From the NCBI GenBank assembly GCA_963825255.1, contig CAWGSF010000001.1:570686-634685 (forward strand): a DNA stretch of 64,000 nucleotides. The letters run 5' to 3'. Origin of the DNA: JAIBJN01 sp963825255. Its GTDB lineage: Bacteria; Actinomycetota; Thermoleophilia; Gaiellales; Gaiellaceae. A program made the position numbers and the translations under genes. This document shows positions 9,832 through 19,261 of the stretch, one piece after another (within the stretch, counting starts at the first letter, position 1; each line of letters opens with the position of its first letter). The notes beneath the pieces are model-generated. The model was not told the origin of the DNA. It saw nothing but the letters and a program-made list of their open reading frames with translations, and did no database searches.

Positions 9832-9859
9832 ACCTTACGCTTTCGCGCGTTCTGGACAA
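9832..9859 (-). promoter_or_regulatory. Promoter of the ROK regulator
   Basis: Read on the minus strand: -35 TTGTCC (9854-9859), 16 bases, -10 TAAGGT (9832-9837), then 8 bases to the ATG. The spacing suggests a leaderless or nearly leaderless mRNA. Confidence 0.5.
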
Positions 9860-9922
9860 AATCGGGCGGTCAGCGGCCCGATATATGCGGAGAGCCGCTG
9901 AAAGGCGTTTCGAGGACCCGGC

Positions 9923-9951
9923 TTGAAAACGGCCGTCCGGCCCCCTAACGT
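9923..9951 (+). promoter_or_regulatory. Promoter of the sugar-importer operon
   Basis: TTGAAA at 9923-9928, a 17-base spacer and TAACGT at 9946-9951 make a good sigma-70-type promoter 47 bases above the binding-protein start. A small palindrome, GAAAGGCGTTTC at 9900-9911, sits just upstream of the -35 box and is a candidate ROK operator; that role is inferred from position only. Confidence 0.55.
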
Positions 9952-9997
9952 ACCCGCGACAGAGCAGGCGTCGTCCGTGTTCGAGAGGGAGGAACTC

Positions 9998-11222
9998 GTG
10001 AGGAGATTTTCGTTCATGTCCACCGGATCCGGGCGGCACCGCCCCTGGCTCTTCGTGATCGCCGCGCTGGTCGCGTCGCTCGCCTTCGTGGCGGCGGGCT
10101 GCGGCGGCGACGATGACGAGGGCGAGGCGACCGACACAGGCGGCGGCGAGGCTGCCGCGGGAGGCGGTGGCTGCGACAAGCCGATCTGGGTGCTCCTTCC
10201 GGACAGCGCCTCGTCGCCACGGTGGGAGACCGACGACCGGCCCTACTTCGACAAGGCGTTCACCGACGCCGGCGTCGAGCACACGATCGTCAACGCCGAG
10301 AACTCCGCCGAGACGCAGCAGTCTCAGGCCGAGCAGGCGATCGCCGACGGCGCGGGCGTGATCGTGCTCGTCAGCCTCGACACGGGCTCGGGCGGCGCGA
10401 TCATCGACTCGGCGAAGGACGCCGGCGTCGCAGGTGATCGAGTACGACCGGTTCAACACCGGCAGCTCGGGCGGCGCGGCGTACGTCAGCTTCGACAACG
10501 TCAAGGTCGGGGCGACGATGGCCGAGGTGCTCACCCCGGTCATCGACGCGCTTCCTGCGGACAAGCCCGCGGTCTTCATGCTCAACGGCGGCGAGGAGGA
10601 CAACAACGCGTTCCTCTTCCGTGACGGCTACAAGGCCACCGTGGACGAGAAGGTCGATGCCGGCGAGTGGACGCTCGCGGGTGACCAGTTCGTCCCCGGC
10701 TGGGGCGCGAACGGCGAGGGTCAGGGGATCATGGAGCAGGCCCTGACCAAGGCGAACAACAAGATCGACGCGGTCTTCGCCGCGAACGACAACCTGGCGA
10801 CGCAGGCGATCAACGCGCTCGAGGCCGCGGGCGTCGGGCCCGTCCCGCTGAGCGGTCAGGACGCGACGGCGGCCGGGATCCAGCAGATCGTGCTGGGCAA
10901 GCAGACGATGACCGTCTACAAGCCGATCCAGGCCGAGGCGGACGTCGCCGCCAAGGCCGCGCTGGCGCTCTGCGCGGGCGAGGATCCCACGGCGATCGAA
11001 TCCGACTTCGACTTCGCGTCGATCGGGATCAAGGCCGAGGACGGGAAGCCCTCCGACACCCCGACCGGCGACGGCATCGTGCCGTACCTCGCGCTGACGC
11101 CGATCGGCGTGACGGTCGACAACATCGCCGACACCGTCATCGCGGACGGGTTCCGGACCGTCGACGAGATCTGCACCGGCGACACCGCGGACACCGACTG
11201 GTGCAAGGAGAACGGCGGCTGA
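9998..11222 (+). CDS. Sugar ABC transporter substrate-binding lipoprotein, frameshifted
   Basis: Starts with GTG at 9998 behind a strong AGGGAGG ribosome site. A signal segment (about residues 14-32, ending FVAAGCGGDD) has the lipobox Cys, so the protein is an exported lipoprotein. The periplasmic-binding fold of the ribose/xylose group follows (YFDKAFTDAGVEHTIVNAEN, AEQAIADGAGVIVLVSLD). The frame breaks at about 10430 where one extra base precedes the family hinge segment VIEYDRFNTGSSGGAAYVSF; the second lobe then reads through to 11222 (AVFAANDNLATQAINAL). Corrected length is about 407 residues. With the next two genes it forms an XylFGH-like importer; the sugar is not certain. Confidence 0.88.
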
Positions 11223-11240
11223 TACGAACGCACGGGAGAC

Positions 11241-11266
11241 GCGGGGACGCCTGCGGGCGTCCCCGC
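11241..11266 (+). terminator. Intercistronic GC hairpin between binding protein and ATPase
   Basis: An 11-bp perfect stem (GCGGGGACGCC with GGCGTCCCCGC) and a TGCG loop lie 18 bases after the binding-protein stop and 16 before the ATPase ATG. There is no T-run. Hairpins in this position usually protect the abundant binding-protein mRNA or cut down read-through to the ATPase. Confidence 0.6.
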
Positions 11267-11282
11267 CTTCCCGCTCTAGACG

Positions 11283-12079
11283 ATGGGAACGCCCGAGACC
11301 CACACCCCGCTGCTCGAGTGCCGGGGCGTCTCGAAGGCGTTCGGAGCCGTCCAGGCCCTCTACCGGGTCGACTTCGAGGTCCGCCGCGGCGAGGTCATGG
11401 CCCTCGTTGGCGACAACGGGGCCGGGAAGTCGACCCTGATCAAGAGCGTCGCCGGGATCTACCCGTTCGACGAGGGCGAGGTCCGCTTCGAGGGCAAGCA
11501 GCGTGCAACATCCACGGCCCGCGCGACTCGGCCAAGCTCGGGATCGAGGTCGTGTACCAGGATCTCGCGCTCGCGGACAACCTCGACGTCGTCGCCAACA
11601 TGTTCCTCGGACGCGAGCGCGTGCGCACCGGAGTCGTGCTCGACGAGTCGAGCATGGAGAGCTCGGCCCGGGAGACGCTCGACAGCCTCTCGGTCACGAC
11701 GCTCCGGTCAGTCCGCCAGACGGTCGCCGGGCTCTCCGGCGGCCAGCGGCAGGCCGTCGCCGTGGCGAAGTCGGTGATGTGGGACTCGAAGCTCGTCATC
11801 CTCGACGAGCCCACCGCCGCGCTCGGCGTGGCGCAGACGGCCCAGGTGCTCGATCTCGTCCGCCGGCTCGCGGAACGGGACCTCGGGGTCGTGATCATCT
11901 CTCACAACCTGCACGACGTGTTCGAGGCCGCGGACCGGATCACGGTGCTCCGCCTCGGGCAGCGGGTCGCGCTTTTGAAGAGGTCCGAGACGACGCAGCA
12001 GGAGGTCGTGCACGCGATCACCGCCGGCACGATCAGCCACGTGCCCGGGATGGGCGCCACGGAGGTGGCGGAGGCATGA
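11283..12079 (+). CDS. Sugar ABC transporter ATP-binding protein (single ATPase domain), frameshifted
   Basis: Energises the sugar importer. Walker A GDNGAGKSTLIKSVAG, Q-loop region VVYQDLALADNLDVVANMFL, signature LSGGQRQAVAVAKS, Walker B LVILDEPTAALG and the H-loop ISHNLHDVFEAADRI are all present. It is a one-domain protein (about 264 residues corrected) unlike the two-domain XylG/RbsA. The frame shifts by a net two bases at 11502-11506: removing C at 11502 and C at 11506 gives GKQVNIHGPRDSAKLG, matching the family spacing; a one-base loss is a less good alternative. The stop overlaps the permease ATG (ATGA). Confidence 0.88.
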
Positions 12080-13363
12080 CGGAGCACGACGCGGGTCTCG
12101 ATCCCACCGCCGCCGTGGTGGCGGAGCCGCTTCCGCCCGTCGCCCCTCCGGGCGAGGGTCCCGGCACGGAGTCGCTCTCGAGCTTCCTGCGCCGCTGGTG
12201 GCAGGGGGTCAAGGCCGGCGAGCTGGGATCGCTCCCGATCATCCTCGGCCTCGTCGTCATCGTCATCGTCTTCGGCCTCCTCGACGACACGTTCCTCACC
12301 GAGCGCAACTTCACGAACCTGCTGCTCCAGATGGTCGCGATCGCGACGATCGCGATCGGCGTCGTGTTCGTGCTGCTCATCGGCGAGATCGACCTGTCGG
12401 TCGCCTTCGTGAGCGCCGTGGGAGGCGTCGTGATGACGCTCCTCTTACGGCCGGACGACCCGGGCTGGCCCTGGTGGGCCGCGATCGGCGCCGCCCTCCT
12501 CTGCACGACCGCGATCGGCTTCGTCCAGGCGCTCGTGATCACGAAGGCCGGCGTCCCGTCGTTCGTGGTCACGCTCGCGGGGCTCCTCATCTGGTCGGGC
12601 GTCGTCCTCATCCTCACGACGCAGGCCTCGCAGCGTGGGCACGATCAGGATCCAGGACAACGTCGTCGTCGGGATCGCCAACGACTTCATGAACCCGACG
12701 CTGAGCTGGATCCTCGTGGGGGTGGTCGTAGCCGCGTTCGCGCTCTCGCAGCTGGCGAACGCGCGCGCGCGCCTGGCGCGCGGCCTCTACGCGAAGCCGA
12801 TCGTGGTGATCGTCGCCCAGATCGTCGGGCTCGCGGCCGTGACCTGCGCGGCGGTCTGGTACCTGAACGAGGACCGCGGCGTCCCCTGGGGGACGGTGAT
12901 CCTCCTTGTCTTCCTCGTCTTCTGGTCGTTCGTCGCCTCGCGAACGCGGTTCGGACGTCACGTCTACGCCGTCGGCGGCAGCGCCGAGGCGGCGCGCCGC
13001 GCCGGGATCGCGGTCGACCGAGTCCGGATCGCGGTCTTCATGATCGGCGGCTTCATGGCGGGCGCGGGCGGGATCATGCTCGCCTCCCGGCTCCGCTCGG
13101 TCGCGACCAACACCGGCGGCGGGAACCTGCTCCTGCTCGTCATCGCGTCCGCCGTGATCGGCGGCACGAGCCTGTTCGGAGGCGTCGGCCGCGTCACCTC
13201 GGCGCTCCTCGGCGCCCTCGTCATCGCCTCGATCCAGAACGGGATGGATCTCCTCGGCCTCGCGTCGGGGACGAAGTTCGTGATCACCGGCCTGGTGCTC
13301 CTCGGCGCCGTGCTCGTCGACGCGTACGCGAAGCGGCGCCGGACGGCGCGCGGCGGCGTCTGA
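12076..13363 (+). CDS. Sugar ABC transporter permease (XylH-like), frameshifted
   Basis: Integral membrane permease of the importer, about 428 residues corrected with roughly 10-12 membrane helices (for example LPIILGLVVIVIVFGLL, then a segment with FVLLIGEIDLSVAFVSAVGG). The EIDLSVAF motif and FGRHVYAVGGSAEAARRAGI in the late cytoplasmic loop, where the ATPase docks, are typical of XylH and other long sugar permeases. One extra base (C at 12634, between CAG and GTG) breaks the frame; after it the protein reads VGTIRIQDNVVVGIANDF. It overlaps the ATPase gene by 4 bp. Confidence 0.87.
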
Positions 13364-13372
13364 CGAACGCGG

Positions 13373-14474
13373 ATGCCCGACGCCGAAGCGATCGGGGTCG
13401 GCATGCTCGGCTACGCCTTCATGGGGAAGGCGCACTCCCGCGCGTTCCTCGCCCAGCGGGCGCTCGGGACGCGGCTCGTCCCGGAGCTCGTCTCGATCTC
13501 CGGCCGCGACCGGGAGAAGCTCGAAGCGGCGCGGACGCTCTACGGCTGGGCCGAGGGGGTCACGGACTGGCGCGAGCAGGTCGCGGACGACCGGATCGGC
13601 CTCTTCGACGACGGCGGCCCCAACGCCCTCCACGCCGAGCCGACGATCGAGGCCGCCCGGAACGGCAAGCACGTCCTCTGCGAGAAGCCCCTCGGCCGCA
13701 CCGCGCAGGAGGCGCACGCGATGTGGAGCGAGGCCGAGCGGGCAGGTGTCGTCCACATGTGCGGGTTCAACTACCGCTTCGTCCCGGCCGTCCGGCTCGC
13801 GCGCGAGCTGCTGGAGGCGGGCGAGCTCGGCGACGTCGTCCATTTCCGCGCGCGCTACCTCCAGTCGTGGGGCTGGGACGCCCCGCCGAGCTGGCGCTTC
13901 GACGCGCAGGCGTCGGGATCGGGCGCCATCGGGGATCTCGGCGCCCACATCGTCGACCTGGGGCGCTACCTGGTCGGCGAGCCGGCGAGCGATCTCCGCC
14001 GTGGTCCGGACGTACGTCGAGGGTCGCGAGGTCGACGACGCGTTCGTCGCCACCGTCGAGTTCGAGAACGGCGCGATCGGGACGCTCGAGGCCTCGCGCC
14101 TCGCCCGCGGGCGGATCAACCAGAACACGTTCGAGGTGAACGGCTCGCGGGGCACGCTCTCCTTCGACGTCGAGCGCCTCAACGAGCTCGAGATTGCCCG
14201 CGAGGGGCGGATGTTCGAGCGCGTGCTCGTGACCGAGCCCGACCATCCCTTCATGTCGCTGTGGTGGCCGCCCGGCCATATCGTCGGCTGGGGCGACACG
14301 TTCACGCACGAGATCCGCCACCTGCTGGACGCGATCGCGGACGAGGGCTCGGTCGCCCCCCACGGCGCGACGTTCGAGGACGGATACCGGTGCGCCGAGG
14401 TGTGCGACGCGATCACGCGCTCCTCGGCGAGCGGCGCGCGCGAGGAGATCGCCTATCGGGGGAGCGCGGCGTGA
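13373..14474 (+). CDS. Gfo/Idh/MocA family oxidoreductase, frameshifted
   Basis: NAD(P)-dependent dehydrogenase of sugars or inositols. Residues 1-120 are the Rossmann domain (GVGMLGYAFMGKAHSRAFL; GGPNALHAEPTIEAARNGKH; VLCEKPLGRTAQEA, where the Lys of EKP is catalytic). The C-terminal dehydrogenase fold follows, with GAIGDLGAHIVDLGRYLVGE carrying the conserved Asp and His. One inserted base (G at 13991) separates it from VVRTYVEGREVDDAFVATVE. Corrected length is 366 residues. It starts 9 bp after the permease gene and overlaps the following isomerase by GTGA. Confidence 0.87.
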
Positions 14475-14952
14475 AGACGAGCCTCGGGATCTGGGCGCTC
14501 GGGTCGATGGTGACCCGGTTCGTGCCGGGCGGCTACCAGCTCCAGTCACGGTCAACATGGACTGGCAGCACCTGCTCATGAACGGCGAGAACCTCGCGGA
14601 GTACGCGGCGCTCCTCGCGGCGGAGGGGCTGCTCGGGCACCAGCACGCGAACTCCGGCTGGGGGACGTTCGACGACGACAACATGGTCGGGACGACGGCG
14701 TTCATGGAGACGCTCGAGCTCGCCGTCGAGCTGTGGCGCGCCGGCTACGGCGAGAACGGGGAGCGGCTCGGGTTCGACCTCTATCCCTACACGGAGGACG
14801 CGGTCGCCGCCGTCCGCCGGAGCGTCCTGCAGTGGCGCTTCATCGACGACGTCGCCGCGCGGATCGACGCCGCCGCCCTGCGGGAGGCGCAGGCCGAGAA
14901 GGACGCCGTCCGGGCGTACGAGCTCGTGTACGCGGCGCTGGGCGCCCGGTGA
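14471..14952 (+). pseudogene. Sugar isomerase/epimerase (TIM barrel) with its middle missing
   Basis: The GTG at 14471 gives KTSLGIWALGSMVTRFVPGG, the typical first strand of a xylose/rhamnose-isomerase-like barrel. After about 23 residues the sequence jumps, in another frame, to VNMDWQHLLMNGENLAEYAA, LLGHQHANSGWG and GFDLYPYTEDAVAAV, which are late-barrel segments ending at 14952. Proteins of this type are normally over 300 residues; here only about 155 remain, so roughly half of the barrel between about 14535 and 14550 is absent. The metal-binding late residues (H, D in HQHANSGWGTFDDDN) survive. It is either a real internal deletion or a collapsed assembly; as given it cannot fold into a full barrel. 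Confidence 0.75.
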
Positions 14953-15341
14953 GGCTGGAGCAGGCGCGCCGGGTCGTCGACGCGGTCGTCGGAGCCGCGC
15001 CGGGGCCGGTGTCCGTCTTCGTGGCGGACGACCACGGCGAGCTCGTCGCCGCGGCGACCATGGACGGCGCGCCGCCCGACACCCGGCTGAACGCGCAGCG
15101 GAAGGCCTACACCGCCGCGCGCAGCGATGCCCGCTCGACGGGCGAGCTGGCCGACAAGGTGGGGGGCGAGCCGGCCGAGCTCCAGAGCTTCGACCCGTTC
15201 TTCACGTTCTTCCGCGGGGGCGTCGCCGCGTTCGAGGACGGGCGCCGGGTCGGCGCCGTCGGCGTGAGCGGGCTGCCCGGGGAGCAGGACGAGGAGCTCG
15301 CCCGGCGCGCGCTCGCCGCGGCCGGGCTCGCGGAGCGGTGA
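14949..15341 (+). CDS. GlcG/HbpS family protein (DUF336-like)
   Basis: 130 residues, GTG start overlapping the previous stop. VSVFVADDHGELVAAATMDGA and RLNAQRKAYTAARS (the conserved region where A-K-A-x-TA occurs in the family) followed by GGVAAFEDGRRVGAVGVSG are the GlcG/HbpS fold marks. Members bind haem or small ligands, or occur as partners of catabolic enzymes. Here it is packed between the isomerase and the sugar kinase (GTGA overlaps on both sides), so it most likely belongs to the sugar pathway; its biochemical role is unknown. Confidence 0.7.
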   Translation: MRLEQARRVVDAVVGAAPGPVSVFVADDHGELVAAATMDGAPPDTRLNAQRKAYTAARSDARSTGELADKVGGEPAELQSFDPFFTFFRGGVAAFEDGRRVGAVGVSGLPGEQDEELARRALAAAGLAER

Positions 15342-16771
15342 CGGCGCTCGTCGGGCTCGACGTCGGCACGACGGGCGTCAAGGCGATCGCGGTCCGCCCC
15401 GACGGCGAGGTCGTCGCGCGGGCCGAGTCCGGTTATCCGCTGGCGACGCCCCGGCCCGGCTGGGCGGAGCAGGACCCGGACGACTGGCGGCGTGCCGCGG
15501 ACGACGCCCTCGCCGCCCTCGAGGTCGACGACGTCGCCGGCATCGGGCTCAGCGGGCAGATGCACGGGCTCGTCGCGCTCGACGCGGACGACGCCGTGCT
15601 GCGGCCGGCGATCCTCTGGAACGACCAGCGGACCGAGGCGGAGTGCCGCGAGATCGAGGAGCGGGTCGGGCTCGAGCGCCTGCTCGAGCTGACCGGGAAC
15701 CGCGCCCTGCCGGGGTTCACGGCGCCGAAGCTCCTCTGGCTGCGGGCGAACGAGCCCGGCGTCTACGAGCGGATCGCCCACGTCCTCCTCCCGAAGGACT
15801 ACGTCCGCCTGCACCTGACCGGCGAGCGGGCGATCGACGTCGCGGACGCGTCGGGAACACTCCTCTTCGACGTCGCCGGCCGCCGCTGGAGCGACGACGT
15901 CCTCGCGGCGCTCGAGATCCCGGCCGAGTGGCTGCCGCAGGCGCTCGAGTCGCCCGAGGTGTCCGGACGGACGGCGGCGGGCCTCCCGGTGGCAGCCGGC
16001 GCCGGCGACCAGGCGGCCGGAGCGGTCGGCGTCGGCGTCGCCGAGCCCGGGCCGGCGTCGGTGGTGCTCGGGACGTCCGGCGTCGTCTTCGCCCCGCTCG
16101 AGGCATACGGCGGGAACCCGGGCGGGAGCGCGCACGTCTTCTGCCACGCCGTCCCCGCCACGTGGCACGCGATGGGGGTCATGCTCTCGGCCGCCGGCTC
16201 GCTGCGCTGGCTCCGCGACACGGTCGCGCCGGGCGAGCCATACGACCGCCTGCTGGCCGAGGCCGAGCGCTGGGAGCCGGGCGTCGAGGGCCTCACCTTC
16301 CTGCCGTACCTGGCGGGCGAGCGGACCCCGCACGCCGACCCCGGCGCCCGCGGGGCGTTCACCGGCCTGTCGCTCCGCCACGACCGCGGCGCGCTCGTCC
16401 GCGCGGTGCTCGAGGGCGTCGCCTACGGCCTGCGCGACTCGCTCGAGGTGCTGCGCGGGCTCGGGTGCCGGCTCGAAGTGGGCCGGGTCTCGGGCGGCGG
16501 CGCGCGCAGCCTCCTCTGGCTGAGGATCGTCGCCTCGGTGCTCGGGCTCCCGCTCGAGCGGACGGCTGTCGAGGAGGGCGCCGCCTACGGCGCGGCGCTC
16601 CTCGGCGGCGTCGCGGCCGGCGTCTTCGCCGACGTGCCCGAGGCGGTCGCCGCCTGCGTCTCCGTCCGGGAGACGGTTGAGCCGGACGAGGCCTGGGAAG
16701 ATGTCTACGCAGACGGCTACGGGCGCTTCCGCGCCCTCTATCCCGCCCTACGACCTCTGGAGGTGGCATGA
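15338..16771 (+). CDS. xylB: Xylulokinase-type FGGY sugar kinase
   Basis: Phosphorylates a ketopentose (D-xylulose in the best-studied members) with ATP. The 477-residue protein has LVGLDVGTTGVKAIAV (phosphate 1 loop), LSGQMHGLVALD and LWNDQRTEAE (substrate region typical of xylulokinases), a catalytic AGAGDQAAGAVGVG Asp, GTSGVVFAP and the FGGY signature region VSGGGARSLLWLRIVASVLG. It is intact, unlike most of its neighbours. GTG start overlaps the GlcG-like stop, and its own stop overlaps the SDR ATG. Together with the importer it suggests pentose or pentitol use. Confidence 0.87.
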   Translation: MTALVGLDVGTTGVKAIAVRPDGEVVARAESGYPLATPRPGWAEQDPDDWRRAADDALAALEVDDVAGIGLSGQMHGLVALDADDAVLRPAILWNDQRTEAECREIEERVGLERLLELTGNRALPGFTAPKLLWLRANEPGVYERIAHVLLPKDYVRLHLTGERAIDVADASGTLLFDVAGRRWSDDVLAALEIPAEWLPQALESPEVSGRTAAGLPVAAGAGDQAAGAVGVGVAEPGPASVVLGTSGVVFAPLEAYGGNPGGSAHVFCHAVPATWHAMGVMLSAAGSLRWLRDTVAPGEPYDRLLAEAERWEPGVEGLTFLPYLAGERTPHADPGARGAFTGLSLRHDRGALVRAVLEGVAYGLRDSLEVLRGLGCRLEVGRVSGGGARSLLWLRIVASVLGLPLERTAVEEGAAYGAALLGGVAAGVFADVPEAVAACVSVRETVEPDEAWEDVYADGYGRFRALYPALRPLEVA

Positions 16772-17475
16772 CTTCGCTCGAAGGCAAGGTCGCGCTCGTG
16801 ACGGGCGCGAGCCGCGGCGTCGGCGCCGCGGTCGCGCGCGCCCTCGACCGCGAGGGCGTCTCGCTCGGGCTCGCCTCGAGGAGCGGCGACGATCTCGGCA
16901 TCGAGGGCGCCGTCGCAGGCCCGGCGGACGTCCGCAGGCCCGCCGACATGGAGCGCATCGTCGGCGAGACGGTCGAGCGCTTCGGCCGGCTCGACATCGT
17001 CGTCGTCAACGCCGGCGTCGGCGCCTACGGGCCCTTCCACGAGCTCGACCCGGAGGTCGTCGAGGAGATCGTGGACGTCAACGTGAAGGGCGCCCTCTAC
17101 ACCGTGCGCGCGGCGCTGCCGCACATCCTCGAGGCAGACGAGGGCGACATCGTCATGATCGCCTCGGTCGCCGGGCTGCGCGGGCTTCCCCTCGAGTCGG
17201 TGTACTGCGCGTCGAAGTCGGCGCAGGTCGGCTTCATGCGGGCGCTCGACCACGAGCTCAGGGATCGCGGCGTCCGCTGCACGAACGTCTGCCCGGGAGG
17301 CGTCGCAACCGACTTCGCGATGGGTCGCGGCCGCACCCCTGACATGCCCGAGCTCGCGACGATGATGGCCCCGGACGACGTCGCCGAGGTCGTCCTCTTC
17401 GTGCTCACGCGGCCGCGGAGCTTCCGCGTCCTCGACACGGCCTTCCGGCCCGTCACGGAGGCGTCCTGGGGATGA
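16768..17475 (+). CDS. Short-chain dehydrogenase/reductase
   Basis: 235 residues. VALVTGASRGVGAAVARAL is the TGxxxGxG cofactor motif, VVNAGVGAYG the NAG motif, IASVAGLRG carries the catalytic Ser, and SVYCASKSAQVGFMRAL the YxxxK pair. The classical SDR set N-S-Y-K is complete. It presumably oxidises or reduces a sugar or polyol of the locus; its substrate cannot be predicted. ATGA overlaps with the kinase before and the oxidoreductase after it put it inside the operon. Confidence 0.88.
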   Translation: MTSLEGKVALVTGASRGVGAAVARALDREGVSLGLASRSGDDLGIEGAVAGPADVRRPADMERIVGETVERFGRLDIVVVNAGVGAYGPFHELDPEVVEEIVDVNVKGALYTVRAALPHILEADEGDIVMIASVAGLRGLPLESVYCASKSAQVGFMRALDHELRDRGVRCTNVCPGGVATDFAMGRGRTPDMPELATMMAPDDVAEVVLFVLTRPRSFRVLDTAFRPVTEASWG

Positions 17476-18444
17476 GCGTTCGCCTCGGAATCATCTCGAC
17501 TGCACACATCAACCGGCTCGTCCTCGCCGGCGCGCGCGAGTCCGACCGCGTCGACGTCGTCGCCGTGGCGAGCCGCGACCTCGCCCGGGCAGAGGAGTAC
17601 GCCCGCGAGAACGGGATCGAGCGCGCGCACGGAAGCTACGAGGCGCTGCTCGACGATCCCGACGTCGAGGCCGTCTACATCTCCCTCCCGAACTCGCTCC
17701 ACGTCGAGTGGTCGATCAAGGCGCTCGAGGCCGGGAAGCACGTCCTCTGCGAGAAGCCGCTCAGCCGCCGGGCCGCCGACGTCGAGAAGGCCTTCGACGC
17801 CGCCGACGGTGCGGGGCGGATCCTCATGGAGGCCTTCATGTACCGCCACAACCCGCAGACCGCCAAGCTGCGGGAGCTCGTGGACGGCGGCGCCATCGGG
17901 AGGCTCCGGGTCGTGCGCACCGCGTTCAGCTTCACGGTCGAGGACGACGCGAACGTGCGGCTCGCGAAGGACCTCGACGGCGGCGGCCTCATGGACGTCG
18001 GGTGCTACTGCGTCAGCGGGTCGCGCCTCCTCGGCGGAGAGCCGGAGCGCGTCTTCGCCCGGCAGCTCGTCGGCGAGAGCGGCGTGGACGTCGTCTTCGC
18101 CGGCCTCCTGAGCTTCCCCGGCGACGTGACCGCGCAGTTCGACTGTGGCCTCGCGCTCCCCGACAGGGACGAGCTCGAGGTGATCGGCGAGGAAGGGTCG
18201 CTCTTCCTCGACGACCCGTGGCACTGCCGCCGGCCCGTGATCGTGCATGAGGCGCGACGACGAGGTCGAGGAGATCTCGCTCACCCCGGTCGACTCGTAC
18301 CGGCTCGAGCTCGAGAACCTCGGCGATGCGATCCGCGGGGTCGCCGAGCCGCTCCTCGGCCGCGAGGACGCCCTCGGCCAGGCCCGGACGATCGAGGCGC
18401 TCTACCGTTCCGCGGACGAGGGGGTGGCGGTCGTCCCCGGCTAG
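17472..18444 (+). CDS. Gfo/Idh/MocA oxidoreductase (D-xylose dehydrogenase/dihydrodiol dehydrogenase-like), frameshifted
   Basis: About 323 residues corrected. RLGIISTAHINRLVLAGARE starts the Rossmann domain, YISLPNSLHVEWSIKALEAG and HVLCEKPLSRRAADV hold the cofactor site and catalytic Lys, and GGGLMDVGCYCVSGSRLLGG the second-domain signature of the dihydrodiol/D-xylose dehydrogenase branch. One inserted base (C at 18246) breaks the end; the last 66 residues read MRRDDEVEEISLTPVDSYRL in the next frame. It is the last gene of the sugar operon; 63 bp separate it from comF. Confidence 0.85.
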
Positions 18445-18494
18445 CGCGAAGCCGGCACACCTCTGTGACACACACGCGCGCCGCGACGCGCTAT

Positions 18495-18512
18495 CCCACC
18501 CCCGGGGGTGGG
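18495..18512. promoter_or_regulatory. 18-bp perfect palindrome over the comF start
   Basis: CCCACCCCCGGGGGTGGG reads the same on both strands and covers the first GTG of the comF frame (18508). A TATCCC box overlaps its left arm. It could be an operator or a hairpin hiding the start; nothing here identifies a binding protein. Confidence 0.35.
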
Positions 18513-19196
18513 TGTGGAGCGCATCGGCGCGTGGATTCTCGATCTCCTGGCACCGCGGCGGTGCCTGGCCTGCGGCCGCGGGGAGGAGCTCCTCTGCGGC
18601 GAGTGCCGGGGGCGCCTGCTCCTCCTGCGCGGAGCGGCGTGCGCCCGCTGCGGCTGCCCGACGGCGTGGCCGGTCGAGCGCTGCGGAGAGTGCGCGGGCC
18701 GCCGGCTCGCGTTCGCCTCCGCCCGGGCCGCGGTGGCCTACGACGGGCCGGCACGGCCGCTCGTCGCCGCGTGGAAGGAGCACGGCCTCGGCCGGGTTGT
18801 CACGGTCGCGGCCGACCTCGTCGTGGACGTCGTCCCGCGTCCGGCCGCGGTCGCGCTCGCGTTCGTTCCCGGCGATCCCGACCGCGTCGCCTGGCGCGGC
18901 GCGAACCCCGCCGAGATGCTCGCAGGAGAGCTCGGGCGACGGTGGGCGCTCCCCGTCGAGCCGTTCCTCGAGCGCGCCCGCAGCGTGCGGCCGCAGCGCG
19001 GGCTTCCGAAGGCGGCGCGGAGAGCGAACGTGCGGCAGGGCGTTCCGGGCGACCGCGCGCCGCGGCCGGCGCCGTGGCCCTCGTGGACGACGTCTACACG
19101 ACCGGCGCGACCGTCGACGCGGCCGCCCGGGAGCTCCGCCGCGCGGGAGCCGGACCGGTACACGTCGTCACGTTCGCCCGGGCGATCAGGGGCTGA
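18508..19196 (+). CDS. ComF family phosphoribosyltransferase-like protein, frameshifted
   Basis: ComF proteins take part in DNA uptake in competent bacteria and are widespread in non-competent ones. The N-terminal double zinc ribbon (CLACGRGEELLCGECRG, CARCGCP, CGECAGR) and the PRTase domain with VDDVYTTGATVDAAA (the PRPP loop) are both clear. Two inserted bases, placed at 19036 and 19061, must be dropped to join ARRANVR to AFRATAR and then AAAGAVALVDDVYTTGAT; the net shift of two is certain, the exact places are not. Corrected length is about 228 residues. A second GTG at 18514 is an alternative start. Confidence 0.82.
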
Positions 19197-19205
19197 GGGT
19201 GGTCG

Positions 19206-19235
19206 TTGATGCGCTCTCGCCCCGGCGGGTAGGCT
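19206..19235 (+). promoter_or_regulatory. Promoter of hpf
   Basis: TTGATG (19206-19211), 18 bases, TAGGCT (19230-19235), about 20 bases before a GGGAGG ribosome site and the hpf GTG. Confidence 0.5.
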
Positions 19236-19261
19236 GGGGGAGACCGACGAGGGAGGCTCCG

